Below, one piece after another: positions 11,201-22,235 of a stretch of DNA of 64,000 nt. Numbering within the stretch: the stretch's first letter is position 1; every line of letters begins with the position of its first letter. The stretch is taken from the NCBI GenBank assembly GCA_026413225.1, contig CM048552.1, positions 57,923,001 to 57,987,000 on the forward strand. The letters run 5' to 3'. Source of the stretch: Otis tarda. Its lineage: Eukaryota; Chordata; Aves; Otidiformes; Otididae. Position numbers and translations under genes: made by a program. The notes below the pieces were generated by a model. That model saw nothing but the letters and a program-made list of their open reading frames with translations, was not told where the DNA came from and did no database searches.

Positions 11201-14200
11201 GCATTGCAGGCTTGCGGGATGCTGCAGGGAAGAACGGTATCTGTCTCCTGTCTGTTTGGCAGACCCAGGTCTTGCAGCCTCCTGGGTGCCTGGGGTACAG
11301 CAGCCTGCTGTTTTAATGTTGCAGTCACCACGAAGATCTCTGGGACCTGTCTTGACCTTTCACAGGCCCAATTTGCTCCTATGACCTCTTGCTGTTTAAT
11401 TGCAATCTTATTTTTGTAGTTGACGGCCGTATTTAAACATGGGATGTGCAATAGTGTAAGAATATCCTGTGACTGCTGGCAGTCTCTCACTTAATTTTTC
11501 CATTAATACCTAAAGTTCTTGGCCCCTGTGAGTGGAATACAGGCAGCAGCAGCAGCTTTTACCTTATAAGCAGGGCTAGCACTCCCATCTGGGCCAAACT
11601 GAAGAATTCAGACCACTTACAAATACCTCGCTGGATGATTTTGCTCTCCACAGTAACACGATCTTTCTTAGAAACGCCTTCAGAGTGGCTTGCCTTGCTT
11701 CTGTGTGCAATGAAATGGAAGCAGTAACTTACTGTAAATGCCTCATTTTGTCCTCGTTTTGGGTGATGTTTTGTTTTGAATCTTCCTCTGTCTGCAGAGC
11801 ACTTTCCTGACTTTTTGGATGCAGATCTTTCTTCTTTTCTCTTAAAATTTTGAAACAGAGCAAGTACTGAAATGCCTCTCAAAACTATTCCAGAGAGGTA
11901 TTCCTACTTTGGGAGGGAAGGAGATTCTTTGATTAGTGCTCCCTTCCTCCCTGTTTTAACCCCTTTCTAGCTGTGACCATTGCCTGCATGGGGATGCTTC
12001 ATTCCTCCAGCGTAAGTCATTTGGTTAGACTGGGGGATCAGCTATAGCCTGCCATACTGCACAGTTTGTCTAGGGTGGGTATTTCTGGTAGCGTAGGCCA
12101 CCTCTTTTTTTCTCTCTTTTCATAGACTCAGTGGAGAGGTGTGACCACAGCTACCATTCTGGCATCTTGGGGCGATGGTGTTTAGCAATAGTTAGCTTCG
12201 CAGGAAGCAGAATAACAGAAGCAGATTCCAAGGAGCCCTTGGCTAATGGCTGAGAAAAACAGTTATTTTAAGATTTTAAAAATTTTTATGAATTGCACTC
12301 TGCTTATAGAGGGCCTTGGCACGTGGCCACATTGCATCCAGACTGACTGTGGCCTCTAAAGAGATGGCAATCATTTACAGGGTGGATGTAAGAAGAAAAG
12401 CAAAGGCGTGTTTTCTGTAGTGGAATGGCATTGTGTTGGAGCAGGAATCAGTCATGTTACTTTTCATATGTAATTGCTTAATTGGGATGTTGAAAGGTTA
12501 GCTTTGATTTTATTTTGAAATGTTTCTACATTTTTGTAGGCAAGTATGTAGCACTTGGATGTCTAATTAGAAGAAAAACCCTGAAACGTACTGATGTGTG
12601 GGGGAGAGGTGAATAAAGGTAAAGGCAAAGAGGGAAGGATAAAAGCCCTGCGGGTTTTACTTCCTTGTGGAGATAGCAACCCTTGCAAGGGGGGGTACCT
12701 CTCTAATAAACTGTTACATGGTGATTTATTCTGGTAAAATTCAACAGTCATGACCTCTCCTTTTCCCTTTTAAAATACAAGCAAATGGCGTTTTGGAGAC
12801 AGACACTCTCTTTGTGTCCAGAACATGTGCTGAGGCTGTCCCAGTCCTTATCGGAAGGAGCCCTTCGGGGGCTGGAAATGGCTGGATCAGTCTGTGTCGC
12901 TCTTCTGATTCTTGGTACCTCTGAGGCAGGAAGGGAGCATCACCAGGATGATGCGCTTCTCATTGTGGTTTTTCCATCCTCTTAAGAACAGAATTATGTC
13001 TCTGGTGTGCATCTGGAATATTCGTGTCTGCTAGAGCGGATTCTCTTGCATCTGCGCGCTGATTTTTGGCACAGAAGTGAGAGCTTCCAAGGGGCCAAAA
13101 TTCAGAATAAGCCCTCAACATGCGCATTTCCCATTTGGGGCTATTCTCGCTGCAGCTGAACTCGCTGCCCTTGTTTTCCCCATGTTGGTCTTACCAGATG
13201 CGAATAGTGCCATGGATGCTCTTTCACCAGCACTGCTTCTGAAGCAGCATGCCGCCCAGGAGGCGGAGGGTTCGATCTTCCTCTGTCACTTGTGATGCCA
13301 CTTTGGGTTGCCCCACTTGAGCAGAGAGGCTGCGCAAGCTGCCCTCATAGCACTGGAGGGGGTTCCGTCCCTTGTATAGACGCCCTTTTGTTCCTTGCAG
13401 TTGCAGGGAGAGGAGCTTTCCAGGAGGGGGACAAAGAGGCCAGGCTTAATGGTCTTAAGAGTGGACGTATGTAATTTTTTTTTTTTTTTTGGGAGAGAAG
13501 GCCTGGGAGTTGTTTCTCTCTAACTGCTTCCAGATGGTGCTGCTGGAACACAAAGATTTCTAGTGTGTTTGGGATGGCGGCAGCCGAGACCCCCAGCCCC
13601 CTCGGCGTTTCCTGTGCAGCTCCACAATCCTGCAGGCTTAATCAGAACCAGCCCTGGCTGCCGAGGCACTCCTGAAGCCTGCCTTTTCTTCACCCTGTGC
13701 CCCAAGCCCTGTGCTTTCTCCCTCCTCTGGGCTTTTTAACTCCTTGTCGTTACAGCTCTGGCCCATCAGCATGCCACCTCGTTTCTCTTCTTTCTCAAGC
13801 TGGCTGTGGGCAGTTGCAGTGCCCTGGAGATGAGACTGCATTTGGCTAGACTGCGTGAAGAAATTATGTCTCTGGGGAAAGGGAAGATGGTTTGTAATGC
13901 AAACCTGGGAAAATAGTTTCTGTAACTATCTAGGGTGGCTTATGCAATCAGGCCAGCATGTCCAGGTCACAGAAAATTTCTCTTGCACCTATTTGCCTGC
14001 AGCACTTGGTATACAGCGTGATTTTGTCTGAATCATGTGCTGCTGTGCTTCTCTCTCTCTCTCTCTTTTTTTTTTTTTTTTTCTTTTTTTGGTGACAATT
14101 TCTCTAAAAGCAAGCCAGGTTTAATTTTATATCACAGCCTCTTCACAGCCGACCAACAAATTAGTTTCAGCCTTCTATTCTGTAGGTGATATAACAACTA

Positions 14201-15360
14201 TAATTTTGTCCTGGAAAGCAGGAGTACTCTTCTCCTTTCAGCCTTTGAGCAACAGCCTCTGAATATCTGTAAAATCAGCCGAGAAGCTTGTGATCAACTG
14301 ACTTCCCTTCTGGACCTGAGATCTGTCGCTTCCCTCATCCTATTCTCTCCCATATTCTCCATCCTGTTTTCTGAGAAAGCAGAAGAAATGAAGTCATCCA
14401 CTAAGGCAAAACTCCGTAGTCCTCTTTACCTTGTGAAAGCTTGTAGCCATCATGTTTGAGCAAGCTGGATTTTCATGCTGTGAGGATGTTGCCCTGTAAT
14501 GAGTGGCTTAGCATGAATTACGTGTGAAATGCTTCCTCAGCCCCTTATAACAATTATGGCATCCAAAGATGCCTCCAGTGCTGGATTTTAAAGCCTTATT
14601 ATGACCCCTATCCTGTTCCTGTTGAGTAAGAGTGTAAGTGAAGATGAGCTGCCATTTTAAAATGCTTCTGCCTACTAAAAGAGGAGGGAAATCAATATTC
14701 TGTGCTATTGACTTCTGTGCATGCAGAGTGTCCTTGTATTTGCTGGATCATAGACGTCACACTGTACACAGTATTCCCAGGGGCTTTAACTTGCACTGGA
14801 TCTATTATTGCCAACGTAGCTCATGGATCAGCAGAGACAGGCTGTATTTCCTTTACGCTCAGAGCGTTATGAGGATGCTGCCTTATGTAGTCTGAAAAAA
14901 AGTGCGTGTTTTGCACATTTAAATTACGCTAATGAAATCACATCTCTTTGAGAAGCTGAAAACGCCCCTTGGCTTCTCTGGGAAATGAAAAACGCAGTTG
15001 GTGGAAAGCTGCTTCTGACCTCCACAAAGCTACTTCCATTATTAAAAAAAAAAAAAAATAAGGGAAGACTCTGCATTGTTGTAAAGAATCTCTGTAAAAT
15101 ACTTCAATTTTAGCTCATCCATTCTATCTGTGAAAGTGTGTTCTGTTTATTGAAGTCCCCATTCTCTCTGCAAAATTAGATATCTGTATTGTAACTTCAA
15201 ACGGATGCTCTAAGCTTAAAATGTGAGCATGTATTTGTAAACTTGTTGCATACTAGATTTTTTAACAGACCTGAAAACTTAAATACCATATTCCTGTGTG
15301 GTTTGGTCAGATATATTTGTATGCATACAGTTCTGCAACTTATGCTATACCAGTAGCATA
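5300..15360. other. Long non-coding stretch, no supported gene
   Basis: I found no exon with both a good acceptor and donor and no recognisable transposon. A strong polypyrimidine tract ending in CAG near 7605 has no donor before the frame stops. Simple repeats include T runs at 6509-6526 and 7828-7843, a CT/T tract at 14050-14090, and an A run near 15043-15058. Open frames are short and uncharacteristic of proteins. Confidence 0.55.
14050..14090. repeat. CT microsatellite followed by a poly-T tract
   Basis: A dinucleotide CT repeat of about eight units runs directly into a T run interrupted by one C. It is simple sequence, likely length-polymorphic. Confidence 0.8.
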
Positions 15361-15368
15361 AGTAGTTA

Positions 15369-16330
15369 TTGTTCCTGTGGTATGTAGAGGGTTTCTCAGA
15401 ACAGAAGTGCCACGAGGTTGGAGTTAAGAAAATAATGTATTTCAAACACAGAAAATTGCACCATTGTGTTTGGGCAGTTTCACCAGGGCTCTGTTTGACA
15501 GGGACGCAGCCTCCCCCAAAGTCACCCTGTTTTGTGTTGCTGGCCACCTCATGGGCTTGCCTAGCTAATTGCTCCAAACTATTCAAACTCTGGTCTGGGC
15601 AGGCGGCTATTTTTATTAATCTGACATCACCTTCCTTTCTTCTCTTTACTGTGTCACTGGGCTTCCCGCCCAGGGAGCCTCTGGCAGGCCTGTCCTCCCT
15701 CTGGCCGGGCCCCACCAGAGTCTGACCCATTAATGATGGCCGAGAGGAGGGCCTGCAGGCCCCACGGTGGGTCATGGGCTGCAGGGTACCATGTCCCCAC
15801 TACAAAAGCGGGCGTCTGACCTGGGGGAGCTGTGGGCTGACAACACCATTGGGCCAGTGCGGGCTCTCACTCCTGGGACCCCCTTGCGTTAGGGTGCCAG
15901 GGAGAGTGAGAGGGGAAGGTGGGGAATCCTGTTGGCTGACTCCCCCTGGGGATCCGGGGACCTACAAAGAGGCCCGAGGCCTGGCGTAGCAGCTCTCCTG
16001 TCCCACAAGTCCAATGTTGCGCTGGCTCCTGCTGAAAACATGATATTTTTAGGAGAAGGGGAAACCTGGGCCACGGGGGCCGGGCCGGAGGCTGCCGTCA
16101 CCGCAGCAACAGGGCCAGTATTCCAGGAAGGAAGAGGGGCCGGATGGGCCTCCATCCCGGGCTCCGCCTGGCCTCCAGGCCCTGGAGTGCAGGGGCCCAT
16201 GGGCGATTCCCTGCTCTCGCTGGGGCAGCTGCCGGCGTCAGGTCCCCCATGGCCGGAGCATTGCACTGGTGGCGGCAGCTCTGGTTTTCTGTCCCTCAAG
16301 AAGTGGCCTCAGTAATTCGGGTGGACGTGG
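15369..16330. other. GC-rich region open on both strands, possible regulatory element
   Basis: The longest open frame in the window (192 codons, minus strand, 15197-15775) overlaps a 118-codon frame on the plus strand (15369-15725). Two further long frames face each other at 15889-16315. Openness on both strands points to GC-rich composition with few stop codons rather than a real CDS. No domain or splice pattern supports either frame. An AT-rich CTATTTTTATTAAT element near 15606-15619 resembles a MEF2 site with one mismatch. CpGs are enriched at about 16050-16290. It could be a conserved non-coding element; I cannot test conservation. Confidence 0.3.
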
Positions 16331-16954
16331 GAAGCTGGGGCCCTGCCAGCCGAAGTGCGTCTTCCCCACTATCAAGGACAGCGGCATGCAGCGTACTTGG
16401 TGAGGCGCCTTTTATCAACATCTTGAGCTTTTAGTCCCTAAATAGAGGGGAGGAATGAGTAAGGAGTAAAATATAAATCCTGTTACGTGCCTCCCTGTGA
16501 GCACAGGTTGTTGGTGTCAGGACACTTAACAAGGAAGCAAATAAATGGAAGTCCTTTGCTAGATGACGTCTGTGTGTCTGGAAACTGGCCAAAGCTGAGA
16601 AGCAAGTTTTAATTGAAAGCAAAGACAGCTGAAGGAAAGCGTCCCACACTATAGATTCAGTTATTGGAACTGCAGAGTGATTCGCGAGAGCTATATATCA
16701 AATCAGGGTAGGTATTGAGGGAGAAGGGTGACATTAAGATCCATTTAAAAGCTACTTTAGTTCAGTTTTTCATTAATGATCAGTAATCCAGCCTTAGATG
16801 CTGCTTTTCCCATTAATTTTATCCACAAACAATTTGGGGTAGGGAGATGGCACACACAACTGAGAAGGCAGACTGAATGCATCAGACACACTTGGACAAA
16901 GACGTGGATATTTCCTCTTTGCTCATATGCAATAATTTGTGCAAGTAAGAGTTT

Positions 16955-17130
16955 AGAATCATAAAATCATAGAATGGTTAGAGTTGGAAGGGACCTTCAA
17001 AGGTCATCTAGTCCAACCCCCCTGCAAGGAGCAGGGACATCCCTGACTAGATCAGGTTGCTCAGAGCCCCATCCAACCTGGTCTTGAAGGTTTCCAGGGA
17101 TGGGGCTTCCACCACCTCTCTGGGCAATCT
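16955..17130 (-). mobile_element. CR1 LINE 3'-end fragment, young avian type
   Basis: Read on the minus strand, this is the 3' end of a CR1 (chicken repeat 1) non-LTR retrotransposon. The plus strand starts with AGAATCATAAAATCATAGAA, the reverse complement of the short tandem 3' tail typical of CR1. It continues with the usual GGAAGGGACCTTCAAAGGTC and CTCTGGGCAA segments. CR1 copies are usually truncated at the 5' end, as here (about 176 bp, no reverse transcriptase part). The low divergence from the familiar pattern makes it the youngest clear transposon in the window and the best indicator of a bird genome. Confidence 0.93.
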
Positions 17131-20100
17131 TTAGTGAAGAATTACCTGTTTTCTTGGTAGCTGATAAATAAGGTCAAGGCATTTACAGTTTTAATACTGC
17201 TCTGCCACAGTTAAAGTACTAAAAAGTCTTTGTCAAGACACCCTTCCCTCCCAGCACAGGGTTTCTGTCTTTCCTGCTATGCAAGAAGTAAAGCGAAAAA
17301 GATGGTGAAACCACTGGGCTGCGGTGAACAGTGCTGGGATTTCTGTCTGGCCTGTGAGCTTTACTTTTTTGCAACTGTCACTTTCAGATTAATAGCTTTG
17401 TTGCCAGTGTTTTCAGCCTTTTTTTGGGTAAGCATCTAACTCTCTGTGTTCTAGAAAAGTGGCTTCTGTTCATCTACCACAAGTCTCTGATAAATGTGTA
17501 GCTTGTGCTATCTCACCACTTCAAAATCCCGTTTTGCTTTTAGGAGGAATGAGTAATTTCTTGTTGCCTTTGTTTTGTTGCTCTGTGTAGTCCAGGGGTT
17601 TCTGGCTTTCCGGACCTGGGGCTCTCCTTTGCCACTTCTGTCCAAGCCACCAGGCTGCTGCGCCACCAATAACTCTCTGGGGCAACCGGAGCAGAGGCAG
17701 ATGAGCTGTTCCCATGTCAGTTTTGCTGCTCTTCCTCAGCACCTGAGAGGCAGTTGTGAAACTCGAAAGTATTGCATTGACTTCACTCTGCTTTTTCCAC
17801 CACCGTCAGGAAAGCAGGCAGGCCACAGATCCAGGGAAGAGATTGCTTGTTTGTGTTTCTGAGGTTATCTTTGCAGCTGAAAGGACTTGACATTTAAAGC
17901 TGAAGCTTGAATTCAGTAGGAATTGATTGTTTGACTGGAAAAATATGGATGGACTCACTAAATTAGCAGTTTCTATCAGCGGAGTTTTATAGGCTTTAGG
18001 TTTAGTTCAGCTGTCAAGAAACAATTCTTAATCAGGCCTTGCTGATTGTTGCGTCTGGCAAAATGGCGAGTCTGTGAGGTAAAATTACTTTGTTCTGGGG
18101 TCAAGTTAGGTCAAAGAGAAATATTGCCCCTTTAAGCTAAAGTTTAGTTTTATTTTTAAGAAAAGGGTGAGAAGAATTTCAGACCTTCCATTATGTGTTA
18201 CAGCTGTGACATTTTCTCCAGAGAACTGACTATACTCCAGTCCTCTGTGGCCTTTCATAAGTTGGTAGCGCTTGCAGAGACAATCACTTCTTAATGGTGT
18301 CCTGGTTTATTGACAGTTCCTCATGTTTTCAAGATGTGTCTGATTCAGCAACTTTTAAAATTTATCAAGTTGGAAGGTGTCAAAAAGCCAGCGACCCCAA
18401 AGCCTGGCTGTTCTGTTAGTGCAGGAGCATCTCCTTTGCTCTTCAGTCATCTGCAAATGGCTGTAAGGTGTTCACCTTGCGACCTGAGACGGCACCCATG
18501 GCTTGCAGTTTGTGGCAGACTTTACTATTGTAAATGCTGATGGAAAAGAACTTGTGTTAGCAAGGCTGGGAAAATAAAGAAGGGGGAAAGTTTGAGGTAA
18601 AGAGGAGGGGTTAAAGGCTTAGTGGATTTGACTGAGTTGTGACTTCCATACGGTTAAATCCAATTGGCTGGCACAGCGACTGTTGCTGGGGTACAACCAC
18701 AATGCTCACATATCCTACAGAAGTGTTGAAGCCCGTGCGTGAGATTGTCGATATGGTTTGAATAAAATTACGATATGTGTTGCAGAAAGCTGATGCACTG
18801 TATTAACTTCTAGGTTTTTTTGTCCTCACTCTAAAGCAAATAGCAAGTACCTGAGAAATGCCTTTCAGTGGTAAACAAAGTAATGAAACATTCTAGTGGC
18901 AGTTTGATTTGATTTTGCAGGCTAGCACTGCCTAACTCAATTTCTTTACGAATGTCTGGTTGCATGTTGGTATCGAAAAAGAAATGTAATCGGCAGGAGG
19001 GAGCTGAGAGAGAGATGGAGTTATCTGGGGATTCCCTCTCCCACCAAGCTACTGCCAGAAGGCAGGGTCCCTCCGTGTTTGTGGGAAGGGTATTTAATTG
19101 TGACAAACATTCCCTCTCTCTCTTTTCACTTCCATTTTGTGAAATTAATTTTGTGCATGTGCAGAAGGAGGAGGAGATTGAGCAGTGTCCTCCGCCTCTG
19201 CTGCCTTAGACCGCCCGACTATAACAGGGGGTTTCTGTCTGGAGGTTGCCGGACTGTCCTGTTCCAGTTGCACGAGTTTAATGCTTGCACTTCTTGCTCT
19301 GTTTAGTTTTCAACAAAAGCAAACTCTGTATGGAATAATCATGCAGCAGGCCCCAGATTCACCATTAGTGACCTGTAAAATTGGCAGCGCTGGAGATTAT
19401 TGGCGGGAGATGGTTTCCCTAGGCGCTTCCTGCCTTCTCTTGGAGAGTTAAGTTCAATTAGAGCAATGATATGCACAGCGGGGATTTTGCAGAGAGTTCA
19501 GTACTTGGTGATAGCATTGCCGTATGAAAGGCAGAGATATTTTTGACCTTTTTGTGACCTTAATGCTCTGGCTGTTGCCCTCTTTCTAACCTCTGCTTTC
19601 TCCAAACTCTCGCTTTCCTAATGTAACCTTCTTTCACTCCATTTACCTTCTGATGCAACCACATCCCTCAAAGATTTTTAGTCTGCAGTTGGTGGGGTTT
19701 GTCTTCCAAAAAACAAAGTGGACATTGCTGGCTTTTTTTTTCCTCCACTTGTTTTTTCTTCTTTCTTTCTGACTTCTTTTGTACTGTGGACTGCCCTCAG
19801 ATCTTTGTAATCGTTTTTCTCTTCCTTTTCACACTCTCGTGATTTGTTTTTACTTATGAAACCATTCTGTTTCTAGAAGTGGTTTCTAGGCATCCAAGTC
19901 CTTTGACTTCACAAATCCCACGAAGTTTGGTTTTGTCTCTTTTCTGCCACAGCATCATGGTGACAGTGGTGACTTTTGTTAGCCCCTGATGTGAAAAACA
20001 ACATCCTCAAAATAACGATTTATTTTTCCTTTCTTCATGATAACTTTCTGCTTGTGTTCACTACCTGTATCTCTAGAATCTGCAGTGGTAACTTCTCTGT

Positions 20101-22184
20101 TCATTCCTCATTCTCTGTGTGGAAGTCTTCCTAGTTTCCAAGGTGTTGAGAGAGACTGGTACACCAGCATGTTTAAGGTACTGACCTCATGGATGTGTGT
20201 ACAAGTACTGTTAAAAGCGTACCTGGAGTGGTCTTTCAGAGGAAGACCGTATCTCCTGATACAAGGTGAACGTTTATGGCACTTATCTAAGTTGGTAAAC
20301 TTTAATGTGTGGGAGAAACAGCAATCACAGTACTTTCTTATAATATCTACCTAAGCTGGGGGAGAAGAGTACCAACTGTGCATTTTCATTGTGATGTTGC
20401 TTGGGTTTTGATTAAATTCACAGCTAAAACCCAAAAGCTAGGTGAGTACTGTAGCTATCAGTCTCCACTTGCTCCTTCCAACTTCTGTGCCTTTCCTTCT
20501 GTTTTCTCTATTATTTGTGGAGTTCTGTGCTTTACCTGCTTGCTGGCTATTAGTATTTGAAAAGAATGCACTCACAGGGTGGTCAACCTAATTAATTACT
20601 GTTAATCCCCAAAACTGGCTGCCAGAAGTTTTGTTGTCCTTGAATCTCTCATACTGTGCGTGTTCTTGTAGCTTTAGTGTAAGAGCCTAAGCAGAGGCTG
20701 GATGTTTCCTGGCAAGTTTCCATGGAGAATCCCCTGGGCAGGTTTGAGGTAAAGAAGAAGAGAGGGAGGATGAATACGAACTTAAAATAGCATTGCTAGT
20801 CCCTGTATTGAATTCTTAGCACCTTGCTTTTTAGCAGAAGTTGTGTGTTCTTGAGTAAACGGTGAAATTGTGCCAGTGGCCACACGCCTGTGTAGGGCAG
20901 AAGACCTCTCTGGTAGGAGCTGGGCTGTTTAACCCAAATATCCCAGCACAAAACCCAAAACATCTCAACAAAAACTATTTCTAAGGCCTGAAGATGACTG
21001 AGACATATGATCGCTGTTAGCTGCGGGCCCAGAATATCTTTGCTTTTGACGATTTGGGATTGTTTTGCTGTATTTTGTCAGGGTCTCCCCTTCCCCTTCT
21101 TCCTGAAGAGCTGCTGGAGAAAGTGCAGGGCTGGCTTAGGAGTTCCTCCTTGTAAGCCGTAACAAGAGCAGGAACAGACTTTAAAACTGATTGCGAAGGG
21201 CAGCTCCCTCCTTTCTTCCTCCTAGCATTCTGCTGGAAGCCGCTTCTGGATGCGCAGGGGTACCAGGGTGGAATTGAAATAGGCTTTGTCGAGTTTAGTT
21301 TATACTCCACTGGGGGAGGAAGGTGCATGCGCAGGGCACGTGTGAATGCCCTCTCCCCGTTGTGAGTAGCAGATGTTTGGAGGGAGAGTAACAGAAAATA
21401 AATTTAAAACCAGAAATAAACATTTAGGAAGTACTGTGAAGTATGTTATCTTAATGCAGTGGAGATTAAGATAAAATAGAGGCAAGTCTGGGAATTTAAT
21501 GGAGAAATTTCAGAAGTGTTGGAGATTCACATATTCCTGCGGAGCAGGGTGACAGGGCTGCCAATAACACAAGATGTGTAGGCTCAGAGTCCCTTCTGGG
21601 GTGAAGAAAGAAAGTGTAGAGGATGGATTTCCTGTTGGGAGTGTGTGAGGTATTGTTCAGGTTTACTGGGGTCTTTGAAGTTACACTGACTGGTTTTTAA
21701 GTTCATGTTAAACTATTAGTATGGTTTTGAAAGGGAGAAAATTGACACTTTTGTGACTAATGTTTAGGGAAGCATTTATTCAAGACTGTGCAAGGTGGGC
21801 AGCAGCTTCTGTAATTTTATGTTCTGTTGTTCAGCTTTCATGATAGTAAATAAAATTTACATGTAAAATTCTTTGGAAAATTACAAAAATTATACACAAC
21901 TGAAATTACAAGGGGTAAGGTAGGATTGATTTATGCTTATTTTATAGCTTTGATTTCCTTTTTTCTTTTCCTTCTGCACAATTTAGCATATGTAGTTGAA
22001 AATGAATCTTAGGTGTATTGGCTTACATGGAAAATAGGAAGTTAGCAGAATACTTTAATCTTAGCTCATTCTTTCCTCATTTCATGCAGATTCTTGTTTT
22101 CAACTGAGTTAAGGCAGACGTATAATTCCTTGGTTTCTATTCCTTGTAACCACTACATTCACTCTTTGTTTCCTTGTCTTTCAG
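17131..22184. other. Non-coding stretch, probably intronic
   Basis: No exon, RNA gene or clear repeat is visible apart from short homopolymers. Acceptor-like and donor-like pieces occur singly (for example GTAAGC near 17428) without a partner. If the 22185-22235 exon is real, this is the intron upstream of it. Confidence 0.5.
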
Positions 22185-22235
22185 AACGAGCCTCTGACTT
22201 CAGGTTATCATGGATACCCAGCAAGAGACAATCAA
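22185..22235 (+). CDS. Candidate internal coding exon, 17 codons, phase 0/0
   Basis: This is the best internal exon candidate in the window. It is preceded by a T/C-rich tract ending TTGTCTTTCAG, with a possible branch point (GTAAC) about 36 nt upstream, and followed by CAA|GTAAGAG, a strong donor. The 51-nt body translates without stops as NEPLTSGYHGYPARDNQ, which looks like flexible cytoplasmic or linker sequence rich in Gly, Pro and Tyr. A second frame, starting two bases in, is also open, so the frame is not certain. The length is a multiple of three, so it could be a skippable cassette exon. I do not recognise the parent protein and find no partner exon in the window that proves the frame. 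Confidence 0.45.

Noticed and set aside
20424-20441. 18-nt piece between TTCACAG and GTGAGT
   Set aside because: The pyrimidine tract is weak and the piece ends in an in-frame TAG when read in phase 0.
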